Shown: positions 47,626-56,731 of the stretch, in pieces
How positions within the stretch are numbered: the stretch's first letter is position 1
Layout: each line of letters opens with the position of its first letter
Origin: DASZRZ01 sp963732925
GTDB lineage: Bacteria; Acidobacteriota; Terriglobia; Terriglobales; Acidobacteriaceae
Assembly (NCBI GenBank): GCA_963732925.1
Contig: CAVTBJ010000006.1
Location: 1-64,000, forward strand
Length of the DNA stretch: 64,000 nucleotides
Direction: 5' to 3'
Notes under the pieces: model-generated
What the model was told of the DNA's origin: nothing
Database searches by the model: none
What the model saw: the letters and a program-made list of their open reading frames with translations, nothing else
Made by a program: the position numbers and the translations under genes

Positions 47626-48180
47626 ATGGAAGAAATCGTAGGTATTTTTCAATCCCGGGCTTCGGCTGACTTGGCGGTGGACGCTTTGCGGGCCGTCGGT
47701 TTCTCTCCGCAGCGAATTGCGTTTATGACGCCGGAGATCACGGCATCCGAACTGGCGCGCTTGCCCACCACCGACGCGGAAGCGCCGGGCATCGGCAAGG
47801 CTCTCACCGGCTACGTCGGAGGAGTCGTGGGAGCCGGCGGAGGCCTTGCTCTCGGCACCGCCATTGCGGGCGCGCTCGTGCCCGGAGTCGGCGCCATGGT
47901 TGCCGCCGGACTCGCTGCTGGCGCTCTGCTGGGAGCCGGGGGCGCCGCCGTGGGCACAGCCATTGGCGATGAGATGGAACGCACGCTTGATACCGGCATT
48001 CCGCGGGATGACTTGCCCTTCTACACCGGGCTGCTCAAGCAAGGACGCTCCGTCGTCGTCGCCTTCGCCGACTCGAAGGAACTGGTGCAAGCCGGCCTCC
48101 TAGTCCTTGAAAAACATGGGGCTGAAGATCCTTCGGACGCTCGCAAACGTCTCCAGGAGCACCGCAGCAAAGCGGCCTAG
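47626..48180 (+). CDS. General-stress/glycine-zipper protein
   Basis: 184 residues from ATG 47626. Residues 1-35 (VGIFQSRASADLAVDALRAV) resemble the YflT/GSP17M domain of stress proteins. The middle is a long glycine-zipper stretch (GYVGGVVGAGGGLALGTAIA, VAAGLAAGALLGAGGAAVGT), likely membrane-inserting or aggregating. The C-terminus returns to a soluble ferredoxin-like segment (RSVVVAFADSKELVQAGLLV). It is the only plus-strand gene inside the lpx block, so it is probably not part of that pathway. Confidence 0.7.
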   Translation: MEEIVGIFQSRASADLAVDALRAVGFSPQRIAFMTPEITASELARLPTTDAEAPGIGKALTGYVGGVVGAGGGLALGTAIAGALVPGVGAMVAAGLAAGALLGAGGAAVGTAIGDEMERTLDTGIPRDDLPFYTGLLKQGRSVVVAFADSKELVQAGLLVLEKHGAEDPSDARKRLQEHRSKAA

Positions 48181-48205
48181 GCATGCGTCGGCGGCCCCCC
48201 CGAGC

Positions 48206-48991
48206 TCACTTCAGAACGCCACGCTCTGAACTCTCGATAAAGCGAATCAGCAGGTCCACGTCCGGCCCCGCTTCGGTGTCGGTCTTGAGTCTTTCCAGCG
48301 CCTGCGACGTGTTCAGTTTTGCCGCCAGCAGCACGCGGAACGCCCGCTGCACCTTGCGGACACGCTCTTCGCTGAATCCTCTCCGCTGCAGCCCCACGGC
48401 ATTCACCCCATAGGCGTGAACATCGCGCACGGCGCTGGTTTTTGAAAACGGCAGCACATCCTGGGTGATTACCGTTCCACCCCCAATATAGGAATGCCTC
48501 CCGATGCGCACGAACTGATGCACGGGGCAGAGCGCCCCCACCACCGCCCAGTCCTCCACCCTCACGTGCCCAGCCAGGGTGGCGCCGTTTACCAGCATCA
48601 CGTCGTTGCCAATCTGGCAATCGTGCCCCACGTGGCTGTAAGCCATAATCAGCGTTCGGCTTCCAATGCGGGTTACGCCACCGCCTTTCACCGTTCCCCG
48701 GTTCAGCGTGACCGATTCCCGCACCTGGTTGTCGTCTCCCATTTCCAGCCGCGTGGGCTCGCCCGCGTAGGTTACGTCCTGCGGGTCCATTCCAATTGCG
48801 CCAAATGGATAAAACGTGTTCCTGTTGCCAATCTTCGACGGGCCCTGCAGATTCACGTGCGAAATCAGGCGGCATTGCTCGCCCAGCTCTACGCCTGCGC
48901 CAACAATGCAGTAGGGACCAATCTCACAGGAATCCGGCACTTGGGCACCGGGATCGACAATGGCCGTAGGATGGATCAACCGTCTTTCCAA
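48206..48991 (-). CDS. lpxA: UDP-N-acetylglucosamine acyltransferase LpxA
   Basis: First enzyme of lipid A synthesis: adds a 3-hydroxyacyl chain to UDP-GlcNAc (or a 3-amino analogue). 261 residues, left-handed beta-helix of hexapeptide repeats (CEIGPYCIVGAGVELGEQCR, CQIGNDVMLVNGATLAGHVR). The catalytic-His region is IMAYSHVGHDCQIGND. C-terminal helices complete the trimer. It lies 28 bases after fabZ, which shares its hydroxyacyl-ACP substrate pool. Intact frame. Confidence 0.95.
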   Translation of the reverse strand: MERRLIHPTAIVDPGAQVPDSCEIGPYCIVGAGVELGEQCRLISHVNLQGPSKIGNRNTFYPFGAIGMDPQDVTYAGEPTRLEMGDDNQVRESVTLNRGTVKGGGVTRIGSRTLIMAYSHVGHDCQIGNDVMLVNGATLAGHVRVEDWAVVGALCPVHQFVRIGRHSYIGGGTVITQDVLPFSKTSAVRDVHAYGVNAVGLQRRGFSEERVRKVQRAFRVLLAAKLNTSQALERLKTDTEAGPDVDLLIRFIESSERGVLK

Positions 48992-49019
48992 TCTGCTGAT
49001 GAAAGCCGAGCGGGCATTC

Positions 49020-49523
49020 CTATTCTGCCGGACTCTCGCCCTGCTGTCGCGGCACCAGTTGGCAGGTCACAATCGCCTCGCAAGCCTTCTTGTCTTCGAC
49101 ATAAACGATGCCTTGCATCCTGGCTGCGGTCCGGCGCCAGGCAAGCACTTCCACCTCGATGCGCAACTGGTCCCCGGGGACCACAGGACGCCGGAAGCGG
49201 GCGCGCTCGATTCCCGTAAACACCATGAGCTTACGATCACGATCGGGGATTTCGGTGAGCAGCAATGCCCCTCCGGCCTGCGCGATGGCCTCGACCATCA
49301 GTACCCCCGGCATGATGGGGAATCCGGGAAAGTGTCCCATCAGGAACGGCTCATTAATGGTAACGTTCTTCAGCGCAACGATTCGTTGTTTCGGAACAAG
49401 GTCCAGCACACGGTCGATCAGCAAAAAAGGATACCGGTGGGGTAGGATGCGCTGAATCTCATGGATATCCAACGACGTCTTGCGTGTCTCTGACAGGGCA
49501 GGTGCTGTTTGCGGCTCGTCCAT
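49020..49523 (-). CDS. fabZ: 3-hydroxyacyl-ACP dehydratase FabZ
   Basis: Dehydrates 3-hydroxyacyl-ACP in fatty acid synthesis and competes with LpxA for substrate. ATG 49523 gives MDEPQTAPALSETRKTSLDI; the hot-dog fold follows with HRYPFLLIDRVLDLVPKQRI and catalytic His/Glu in MGHFPGFPIMPGVLMVEAIA. 167 residues, intact. The N-terminal 20 residues are an extension. Directly upstream of lpxA, as in many bacteria. Confidence 0.95.
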   Translation of the reverse strand: MDEPQTAPALSETRKTSLDIHEIQRILPHRYPFLLIDRVLDLVPKQRIVALKNVTINEPFLMGHFPGFPIMPGVLMVEAIAQAGGALLLTEIPDRDRKLMVFTGIERARFRRPVVPGDQLRIEVEVLAWRRTAARMQGIVYVEDKKACEAIVTCQLVPRQQGESPAE

Positions 49524-49639
49524 GGTCTGTAGCTTTCGCGGTGTCGACTGGAATCGGTGCTGCCAGAGAAGCACTCTGCCGCCAGCAGGTATCCCGGCAC
49601 GCTTGCGAAACGAAAACGGTGCATTATAACGAATTGGAC

Positions 49640-50848
49640 ATGAGAACCAACCTATCCAGGTCTGCCGGCCGGCAGCCGGGGCGGACCTCGGAGCGCCAAT
49701 CTCACGCAGATGACCTGCTTCGCGCCATTCGCCAGCGGCTTCCCCGCATGAAGGCCACGCTCCGACGGATCGTCGAAACCGAGTCTCCCAGCCTGGAAAA
49801 AGCCGCCGCCGACAAGCTCGGCGAGATCCTCGCCGCCGAGTTCACCCGCCTCGGAGCCCGCGCCCGTTTCCACCGCGCAAAGGCTTTTGGCAACCACCTG
49901 CAGTTCGACTTTCCCGCTCGCGCCGGTGAACCGGTTCTTCTGCTCGGCCACTTCGATACCGTGTGGCCACTTGGAACTTTGCGGTCCATGCCCTGGCGGG
50001 AATCCCGAGGCCGCCTGTGGGGACCCGGCGTGCTGGACATGAAGGCTGGCATCGTGCAGACACTGTTCGCTCTGGAAGTCCTGGCAGCAATGCACGGCAA
50101 GCTGCCCCACGCCGTACGCGTGCTGCTGGTCAGCGACGAAGAGGTGGGCAGCGAATCCTCGCGCGCTCTCACCGAATCGCTGGCCAGGGACTCCGCCGCC
50201 GTGCTTGTCCTGGAACCCTCCGCGGGTCTAAACGGCGCCATCAAAACCGCACGCAAGGGCGTGGGCGCTTACAGCGTAAAGGTCACCGGACGCGCCGCCC
50301 ACTCCGGCCTCGATTTCGAGAAGGGACATAGCGCAATCCTGGAGCTTTCCCGGCAGATTCTCGCAATCGAGAAGTTTACGGACCTGGCTCGCGGGCTCAC
50401 CGTTAACCCCGGCCTTATCCGCGGAGGCACCCGCACCAACGTCATTGCCGCCAGCGCCGAAGTGGAAGTCGACGCCCGTGTTCAGCGCATGGCCGACGCC
50501 GTTCGATTGGACCGCCGCTTTCGCGCCCTGAAGCCCTTCGACCGCTCCTGCCGTCTTGAAATCGGTGGCGGCATTAATCGCCCTCCGCTCGAACGCACCC
50601 GCAAAGTCGTAGGTCTGTTTCAGCATGCTCAGCGGCTCGCCTCCGAACTTGGGCTGCACTTGCAGGAGGCCTCGGTCGGTGGCGGTTCGGATGGCAACTT
50701 CACCGCCGCCCTGGGCGTACCTACGCTCGACGGGCTGGGAGCGGTGGGCGAAGGCGCCCACGCCGACAACGAATCCGTGCTGATTTCCCAACTGGCGCCC
50801 CGGACCGCGCTTCTCGCCCGGCTCATCGAAAGCGTAGGCCTCGGCTGA
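49640..50848 (+). CDS. M20-family carboxypeptidase (CPG2-like)
   Basis: Zinc metallopeptidase of the glutamate carboxypeptidase type. ATG 49640. Metal-ligand motifs: LLGHFDTVWPLGTL (His, Asp), GPGVLDMKAGIVQT (Asp), LLVSDEEVGSESS (Glu pair) and GAVGEGAHADNESVLISQL (His). The dimerisation domain has GRAAHSGLDFEKGHSAILEL. 402 residues, intact, no signal peptide. Acts on peptide or folate-type C-terminal glutamates in related enzymes; substrate here unknown. Divergent from fabZ. Confidence 0.85.
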   Translation: MRTNLSRSAGRQPGRTSERQSHADDLLRAIRQRLPRMKATLRRIVETESPSLEKAAADKLGEILAAEFTRLGARARFHRAKAFGNHLQFDFPARAGEPVLLLGHFDTVWPLGTLRSMPWRESRGRLWGPGVLDMKAGIVQTLFALEVLAAMHGKLPHAVRVLLVSDEEVGSESSRALTESLARDSAAVLVLEPSAGLNGAIKTARKGVGAYSVKVTGRAAHSGLDFEKGHSAILELSRQILAIEKFTDLARGLTVNPGLIRGGTRTNVIAASAEVEVDARVQRMADAVRLDRRFRALKPFDRSCRLEIGGGINRPPLERTRKVVGLFQHAQRLASELGLHLQEASVGGGSDGNFTAALGVPTLDGLGAVGEGAHADNESVLISQLAPRTALLARLIESVGLG

Positions 50849-50949
50849 TCCGCGCTGCTCGCGCCCCCTCCAAGGTGGGGCGTTCGCCCGCGAGCCGTAA
50901 CTGCCCGCCACAGGAGCCGGAAAAACCCTTCCGAAAGCCACCTGCAGCT

Positions 50950-50979
50950 TTGACGGCGCACGCCCGAAAAGCCTACAAT
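50950..50979 (+). promoter_or_regulatory. Sigma-70-like promoter for tatA
   Basis: TTGACG (50950-50955), 18-base spacer, TACAAT (50974-50979). The leader to tatA would be about 90 bases. Confidence 0.6.
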
Positions 50980-51074
50980 CGAAACTGACTCGTGATCCGA
51001 CACCTCCCGATTCCATTCGGTAAAAGCGAAAAGAGACCGCTTTGGGGTGCCGGGTGCGGTCCCGGAGCACATTT

Positions 51075-51239
51075 ATGCCTTTTCGACTTGGCCTTCCTGA
51101 AGTTCTCGTCATTCTCGCTGTCGCCCTGCTCGTCTTTGGGCCGGGCCGGCTTTCCGAGCTTGGCAAGGGTCTTGGTGAGGGGATCCGCAATTTTAAGAGT
51201 GCGGTGAAGGACAACGAAGCTCAGCCCGAAAAAAAATAA
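51075..51239 (+). CDS. tatA: Sec-independent translocase protein TatA/E
   Basis: 54-residue pore-forming subunit of the twin-arginine translocation system. ATG 51075 has GGAG 7 bases upstream. One transmembrane helix (LGLPEVLVILAVALLVFGPG) is followed by the amphipathic helix LSELGKGLGEGIRNFKSAVK and a charged tail. FGPGRLSELG matches the TatA hinge FGPxxLPxLG. tatC is not seen nearby. Confidence 0.92.
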   Translation: MPFRLGLPEVLVILAVALLVFGPGRLSELGKGLGEGIRNFKSAVKDNEAQPEKK

Positions 51240-51360
51240 CTGCGCACCTTCCAAGCTGACCGTCGCGAGTCCTTCACGGCGGCCTTTCTTGCGGTAGTCT
51301 TTTCGATTCAGTGAGCCCACGGAATTTCCGGCAGGAGGGTTGTCTTCGCCGCGGGGGAAA

Positions 51361-51990
51361 TCACATCGCCCTGTGTTCGCGAAGCATCCGGTAAACCAGC
51401 CGGACCGGCAGGCCCACTACATTCGGATAATCTCCTTCGAGTCTATGGACCCATTTTGAGGCGATGCCTTGAATGGCGTAGGCTCCTGCCTTGTCCATGG
51501 GCTCGCCCTGCTCAACATACTTGCGGATTTCTTCCTCGCGCAACTTGTCGAAAGCAACCCGCGTGATCTCCGCGCGCACATCTTCGAAGTACTGCCCCAC
51601 GCCCGTTTCAGGGCCATTCTCCTGCCCGAGCAGACACACCCCGGTCAAAACCTCATGCGTACGCGCCGACAGCAGGCGCAACATGCGGCGGGCATCTTCT
51701 GCATCCTCAGGTTTTCCCAGTACCTGCTCGTCGACGACGACAATGGTGTCCGCTCCCAGCACAAGCCGTGGGAGTCCTGTTGCCTCGTCTGGCTCACGGA
51801 ACGTTCGCCATACCGCACGCGCCTTCTCTCCGGCAACCCGCATGGCAAACTCACGCGGCGTTTCCCCCGGCCGTAGGATTTCCGGTACATTGGCAGGACA
51901 GACCGTGTGCGGGATTCCGGCATTGCGCAGCAGTTCTTGCCGTCGCGGGGACGCCGAGGCGAGAACCAGAATGGAATCGGAATCTGTCAC
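51361..51990 (-). CDS. maf: Maf-like nucleoside triphosphate pyrophosphatase
   Basis: Hydrolyses non-canonical or pyrimidine nucleoside triphosphates (dTTP/UTP-type) to monophosphates. Starts MTDSDSILVLASASPRRQEL with the substrate-binding SASPRR motif; GADTIVVVDEQVLGKP and DKAGAYAIQGIASKWVHRLE complete the site. 209 residues, intact. Divergent from treZ across 81 bases. Confidence 0.93.
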   Translation of the reverse strand: MTDSDSILVLASASPRRQELLRNAGIPHTVCPANVPEILRPGETPREFAMRVAGEKARAVWRTFREPDEATGLPRLVLGADTIVVVDEQVLGKPEDAEDARRMLRLLSARTHEVLTGVCLLGQENGPETGVGQYFEDVRAEITRVAFDKLREEEIRKYVEQGEPMDKAGAYAIQGIASKWVHRLEGDYPNVVGLPVRLVYRMLREHRAM

Positions 51991-52071
51991 TTGGCTCCTG
52001 AAACTCGCGGCGATTGCTCTTGCACCGCTGCCAGAGCATCCCGCTCACAGTAAACCACGTCCGAGATCGCA

Positions 52072-53805
52072 ATGACCATTGCCACCGCCTCACTTTCATA
52101 TGGCTCCAGCGTCCACGCAGGAAAGGTGGAGTTCCGGCTCTGGGCGCCGCAAGCCCGCTCCGTGACCCTATATCTCCTCAATCAGGGTGACTATCCTATG
52201 CAGCGCCAGGGCGAAGACTTTGTTCTCACCCTTCCTGCTCGCGCCGGCGATCGCTACTTTTACAAGGTGGACGATAGTGATCCGCGGCCCGATCCTGTCT
52301 CCCGCTTCCTGCCGGAAGGCGTTCACGGTCCTACGGAGATCGTGGATCCCGCGCAGTTTTCCTGGACCGACAGCGAATGGCGTGGGCTGGACTTGCGCCA
52401 GTACGTCCTCTACGAACTGCACATCGGCGCCTTTACTGCCGAGGGAACCTTCGATGCCGCCATGGGAAAGCTTCCCTATCTCAAGGAGCTTGGGGTGACC
52501 GCCATCGAAATTATGCCGGTTGCCGCCTGTCCCGGAGTGCGTAACTGGGGATATGACGGAGTCTCTCTTTTCGCCGTTCAATCAAATTATGGCGGCCCCG
52601 AGGGCCTGCGCCGTCTGGTCAATGCCGCCCATCATGCCGGTCTGGCGGTCATTCAGGACGTGGTCTACAACCACCTTGGACCGGAAGGAAACTACCTGCG
52701 CCAGTTCGGACCCTACTTCACCGACAAGCACCATACTCCCTGGGGCGAGGCGATCAATTACGATCAGCCAGGCTCGGAAGGGGTACGCCGCTTCATCGTG
52801 GAGAATGCTCTCTACTGGATTCGCGAGTACCACATGGACGGTCTTCGTCTGGATGCCATCCAGACCATCCGCGACGACTCGCCGCGCCACATCGTGGCTG
52901 AGATCGCCGCCACCGTTCATAAGCTCGCCCACGAAAGCGGTCGCATCCTATGCGTCATTGCCGAAACCGACGAAAACGAGGCCCTGCATCTTCTTCCTCC
53001 CGAGCAGGGCGGCTTCGCTGTCGATGCTGTCTGGAGTGACGACTTCCATCACGCTCTACAGGCCCATCTCACCGGAGAGCGGCAGGGCTACTACCAGGAC
53101 TTCGGCAAGCGCTCTCAAATTGTCCGCGCGCTGGAGCAGGGATTTGTGTTTCAGGGAGAGTATTTTCACTTCTGGAAAGCGCACCGAGGCACCCAACCCG
53201 CGGGCATTCCCCTTTATCGTCACGTGATCTGCACTCAGAACCACGATCAGGTCGGCAATCGCGCCAAAGGCGAGCGCCTGACGGAGCTGGTCCCTCGCGG
53301 AGCGCGCAAGTTGACCGCCGCGCTGCTTCTCCTGGCGCCCCACACTCCCATGCTCTGGATGGGACAGGAATACGACGAGTCGGCTCCCTTTCAGTTCTTT
53401 GCCGATTTCGGAGATCCCGCCCTGCGCAAGGCTGTCAGCGAAGGCCGCCGCAGAGAATTCCGGCAGTTCGCCTGGACAGAGGTCCCCGACCCCGAGGATC
53501 CCCAAACGTTCTTGCGGTCCAAGCTGCGCTGGACACTCGATGAGGAAGACCACGCAGACATGCTGGACTGGTATCGCTCGCTTCTCCGCTTGCGCCGGGA
53601 ACTGGTCTCAACCGGTGAGCGAACCTGCCACGCCGAACTGGACGACGGCGCCATCATCATGCGAATTCCGAACGAGAATCCGCGCCTCCTGGTCTTCGCC
53701 GGCTTTCCGGATTCCGGCCTGCAAGCCGCCAGCCCCGGGCCTGAATGGACAGAAGTTATGGCTTCCTCCGAGGACGGTTTCACGGTTGAGGTCTGGCGGC
53801 GTTAG
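52072..53805 (+). CDS. treZ: Malto-oligosyltrehalose trehalohydrolase TreZ
   Basis: GH13 enzyme that releases trehalose from maltooligosyl-trehalose. An N-terminal beta-sandwich (VEFRLWAPQARSVTLYLLNQ) is followed by the catalytic barrel: NWGYDGVSLFAVQSNYGGPE, VIQDVVYNHLGPEGNYL, nucleophile Asp in HMDGLRLDAIQTIRDD, acid/base Glu in CVIAETDENEALHLL and QNHDQVGNRAKGERLTE. 577 residues, intact. The partner treY is not in the window. Trehalose production suits osmotic or desiccation tolerance in soil. Confidence 0.93.
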   Translation: MTIATASLSYGSSVHAGKVEFRLWAPQARSVTLYLLNQGDYPMQRQGEDFVLTLPARAGDRYFYKVDDSDPRPDPVSRFLPEGVHGPTEIVDPAQFSWTDSEWRGLDLRQYVLYELHIGAFTAEGTFDAAMGKLPYLKELGVTAIEIMPVAACPGVRNWGYDGVSLFAVQSNYGGPEGLRRLVNAAHHAGLAVIQDVVYNHLGPEGNYLRQFGPYFTDKHHTPWGEAINYDQPGSEGVRRFIVENALYWIREYHMDGLRLDAIQTIRDDSPRHIVAEIAATVHKLAHESGRILCVIAETDENEALHLLPPEQGGFAVDAVWSDDFHHALQAHLTGERQGYYQDFGKRSQIVRALEQGFVFQGEYFHFWKAHRGTQPAGIPLYRHVICTQNHDQVGNRAKGERLTELVPRGARKLTAALLLLAPHTPMLWMGQEYDESAPFQFFADFGDPALRKAVSEGRRREFRQFAWTEVPDPEDPQTFLRSKLRWTLDEEDHADMLDWYRSLLRLRRELVSTGERTCHAELDDGAIIMRIPNENPRLLVFAGFPDSGLQAASPGPEWTEVMASSEDGFTVEVWRR

Positions 53806-53900
53806 AATTGCCTCCCCGGAGTTGTTCCCGGGCAATGCCCTTCGCTCTCGCTTACCATGGCCCCAGCTTGACAAAACTCGCGCAATCGAAAGGAACACCT

Positions 53901-54467
53901 GTGAGAGGACTTGGAACATTGTTGTTGGTCGTGATTGCAGCCGGGCTTGGGCTGCCCGCAGCGGCAGCCCAGCAGACGCGCACCCAGGATTCCCATCCCA
54001 AACAGGAAATGCAGTCCGTCCCCCGGAAAGTCGTGCAAATGAAAAATGCTCAGGGTCAGGACGTCGGGACGGCAACCCTCATCCAGATCGGAGAGGGCGT
54101 CACGATCAGGCTCAACCTCAAAAACCTGCCGCCCGGGGAACATGCCATTCACATTCACCAGAATGCGCAATGTGAACCGCCCTTTACATCCGCTGGCGGG
54201 CACTTCAATCCCACCAACAAAGAGCACGGGTTTCAGAATCCCATGGGCCCTCACGCCGGCGACATGATGAATATCACCGTGCCGGACAGCGGCAACTTGC
54301 AGACCATCGTTGGCGATGACCGCGTCACCCTGGAACCAGGCAGCAGCAATTCCCTGCTGGCCAATGGTGGAACGTCAATCGTCATTCACGCCGGGCCCGA
54401 TGATATGCACAGCAATCCTGCCGGAAACGCCGGCGCACGCATCGCTTGCGGAGTGATCCGGCCGTAG
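53901..54467 (+). CDS. sodC: Cu/Zn superoxide dismutase, exported
   Basis: Converts superoxide to peroxide and oxygen outside the cytoplasm. GTG 53901 has AAAGGAA 7 bases upstream and opens a signal peptide (RGLGTLLLVVIAAGLGLPAA). Copper/zinc ligands are in HAIHIHQNAQCEPPF, GGHFNPTNKEHGFQ and GPHAGDMMN; the C-terminal VIHAGPDDMHSNPAGNAGAR provides the last copper His and the active-site Arg, with the disulfide Cys in RIACGVI. 188 residues, intact. Confidence 0.92.
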   Translation: MRGLGTLLLVVIAAGLGLPAAAAQQTRTQDSHPKQEMQSVPRKVVQMKNAQGQDVGTATLIQIGEGVTIRLNLKNLPPGEHAIHIHQNAQCEPPFTSAGGHFNPTNKEHGFQNPMGPHAGDMMNITVPDSGNLQTIVGDDRVTLEPGSSNSLLANGGTSIVIHAGPDDMHSNPAGNAGARIACGVIRP

Positions 54468-54480
54468 GAAAAACTACAAA

Positions 54481-54585
54481 CCGCGAATTTGCGCGGATGA
54501 CCACGGATCAGAACCGGTGAGATTTCTTGCGCTCGTGAGCGAAATCTGGCTTCCTCGATCTGTGTTCATCCGCGGAAATCAGCGG
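54481..54585. repeat. Long imperfect inverted repeat after sodC
   Basis: Outer arms of 33 bases (54481-54513 and 54553-54585) share CGCGGATGA-CAC-GATC on opposite strands; inside are AGATTTC/GAAATCT (54520-54526, 54541-54547) and GCTCGTGAGC at the tip. The whole can fold into one long hairpin. It looks like a mobile REP/MITE-type element and could also end sodC transcription. Confidence 0.6.
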
Positions 54586-54648
54586 CGGAGCTGTTTGTGA
54601 ACCCGTTCGAGGGAAGCCCGTCTGCGCCCCGCTCTCAAATACCCCGGA

Positions 54649-54657
54649 TGCTAGAAT
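54649..54657 (+). promoter_or_regulatory. Extended -10 promoter for lepA
   Basis: TGC-TAGAAT, identical to the box before hemB; it would start lepA mRNA about 17 bases before the ATG. Confidence 0.45.
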
Positions 54658-54679
54658 CGCACCAGCTGGTTTTTTCTAC

Positions 54680-56485
54680 ATGGATCGCGCCTTCATCCGC
54701 AATTTCGCCATCATTGCGCATATCGACCACGGTAAGAGCACGCTGGCGGACCGCCTGCTGGAGCTGACCGGCTCGCTCACCGCGCGTGAAATGCAGGACC
54801 AGGTGCTGGACGCCATGGACCTGGAACGCGAGCGCGGCATCACCATTAAAGCCCATGCCGTTCGCATGATGTATACCGCTCAGGACGGGCAGACCTATCA
54901 GCTCAATCTGCTCGATACTCCCGGGCATGTCGATTTCAGCTACGAAGTTTCCCGCTCGCTGGCGTCCTGCGAGGGCGCGCTGCTGCTGGTCGATGCCAGC
55001 CAGGGAGTCGAGGCCCAGACTCTCGCCAATGCGTATCTCGCAATTAACCACGGCCTGGAGATCATTCCCGTCATCAATAAAATTGATTTGCCGGGAGCCG
55101 ACATTGAGCGCACCCGCGAAATGATCGAATCCACGGTCGGCCTCGATGCCAAAGAAGCCTTGCTTATCAGCGCCAAGACCGGCCAGGGAGTGCCGGAGGT
55201 GCTCGAAGCCGTGGTCAAGAAAGTTCCCCACCCCAAGGGCTCACCCAGCGCTCACCTGCAGGCGTTGATCTTTGACTCCTGGTTTGATCCCTACCGGGGA
55301 GTTGGAGTGCTCGCACGCGTGTTCCAGGGGACCCTGCGCAAAGGGCAGCGCATTCGCCTCTGGTCAAATCAGAAGGTGTTCGAAGTTGAGACTCTGGGCG
55401 TGCACACCCCCAAACCCGTGGAGATTGACCAGCTCGAGGCCGGAGAAGCGGGATTCCTGTTCGCGAACCTCAAGAACGTCGCCGACACCAAGATCGGGGA
55501 CACCATCACCGATGACGATCGTCCCGCCATGGAGCCGCTGCCCGGTTTCGAAGAACTCAAGCCCATGGTTTTTGCCGGGCTCTATACCGTAGACGCGCAT
55601 GAGCATACGCTCCTGCGGGAAGCCCTGGAAAAGCTCCGCCTGAGTGATTCCTCGTTCTTCTTCGAGCCGGAGAGTTCCGTGGCCCTGGGATTCGGCTTTC
55701 GCTGCGGTTTTCTTGGACTTCTGCACATGGAGATCATCCAGGAACGCCTGGAGCGCGAGTTCGATCTTGACCTGATCACCACCGCGCCCAGCGTGCGCTT
55801 CCGCGTGACCCAAACCGATGGACAGGTCGTAGAAGTGAACAACCCTTTCGACTGGCCCTCCGTCGTCGAGATCGCAAAAGTGGAAGAACCGATCATCATA
55901 GCCACGATTCTCACCACGGAAGAATTCGTGGGAGGCATTCTGAAGCTGGTCGAGGAAAAGCGCGGCCGGCAGAAGAGCTTCGAGTACGTGAGCGCCAATC
56001 GCGTCATGCTTCTCTACGAGTTGCCGCTCGCGGAAATCGTTCTCGATTTCTACGATCGTCTCAAATCAGTGTCGCGCGGCTACGCTTCGCTCGACTACCA
56101 CTTTGCGGGCTATTGGGAATCTCCCATGGTAAAGCTGGACGTGCTGGTTTCCGGCGAACCCGTCGACGCGCTCTCCATCATCGTGCATCGCGACTTTGCC
56201 TACGAACGCGGGCGCGCGCTGGTTTCCAAAATGCGCGAACTGATTCCCCGCCAGATGTTCGAAGTCGCCATCCAGGCGGCGATCGGGTCGAAGATCATCG
56301 CCCGCGAAACGGTTGCGGCGATTCGCAAGAATGTTCTCGCCAAGTGCTATGGCGGCGACATCACCCGCAAGCGCAAGCTGCTGGAGAAGCAAAAGGAAGG
56401 CAAGCGCCGCATGAAGCGCATTGGCCGCGTCGACATCCCTCAGGAGGCCTTCCTGGCCGTGCTCCGCGTCGGCGAGCAGGGCTAA
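54680..56485 (+). CDS. lepA: Elongation factor 4 (LepA)
   Basis: Ribosome-associated GTPase that can back-translocate tRNAs and aids initiation or assembly. 601 residues from ATG 54680. G motifs: AHIDHGKSTLADRLLELTG, DTPGHVDFSYEVSRSL, NKIDLPGADIERT. LepA-specific C-terminal domain: AIGSKIIARETVAAIRKNVL and YGGDITRKRKLLEKQKEGKR. Intact and canonical in length. Confidence 0.96.
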   Translation: MDRAFIRNFAIIAHIDHGKSTLADRLLELTGSLTAREMQDQVLDAMDLERERGITIKAHAVRMMYTAQDGQTYQLNLLDTPGHVDFSYEVSRSLASCEGALLLVDASQGVEAQTLANAYLAINHGLEIIPVINKIDLPGADIERTREMIESTVGLDAKEALLISAKTGQGVPEVLEAVVKKVPHPKGSPSAHLQALIFDSWFDPYRGVGVLARVFQGTLRKGQRIRLWSNQKVFEVETLGVHTPKPVEIDQLEAGEAGFLFANLKNVADTKIGDTITDDDRPAMEPLPGFEELKPMVFAGLYTVDAHEHTLLREALEKLRLSDSSFFFEPESSVALGFGFRCGFLGLLHMEIIQERLEREFDLDLITTAPSVRFRVTQTDGQVVEVNNPFDWPSVVEIAKVEEPIIIATILTTEEFVGGILKLVEEKRGRQKSFEYVSANRVMLLYELPLAEIVLDFYDRLKSVSRGYASLDYHFAGYWESPMVKLDVLVSGEPVDALSIIVHRDFAYERGRALVSKMRELIPRQMFEVAIQAAIGSKIIARETVAAIRKNVLAKCYGGDITRKRKLLEKQKEGKRRMKRIGRVDIPQEAFLAVLRVGEQG

Positions 56486-56666
56486 GGTCCCGTTGTGAAA
56501 ATTGTTGCTTCCATTCCGATTCAGGAATTCTGCCTGTGCTACCCCGAATCAGGTGCAGAATTAAATCATAACTGTCTTAATATCAATAAAATATCGAGAT
56601 GCTCGGCAACGGAAAGCTCCCTCCGCAGGCCACCCATCTCTGAATCTGGGATCTCCTGTTAACTTT

Positions 56667-56687
56667 TTATCCACAGAAATATCCACA
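56667..56687. promoter_or_regulatory. Two DnaA-box-like sites in lepA-ABM spacer
   Basis: TTATCCACA (56667-56675), the E. coli consensus DnaA box, and ATATCCACA (56679-56687), 12 bases on. An AT-rich stretch lies at 56560-56600. The rest of the 246-base spacer between lepA and the convergent monooxygenase-fold gene holds no visible gene. Confidence 0.4.
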
Positions 56688-56731
56688 GAAGCTTGGCTCT
56701 AAGGATGCACAGGAAGGAATGGATTTTTTGG

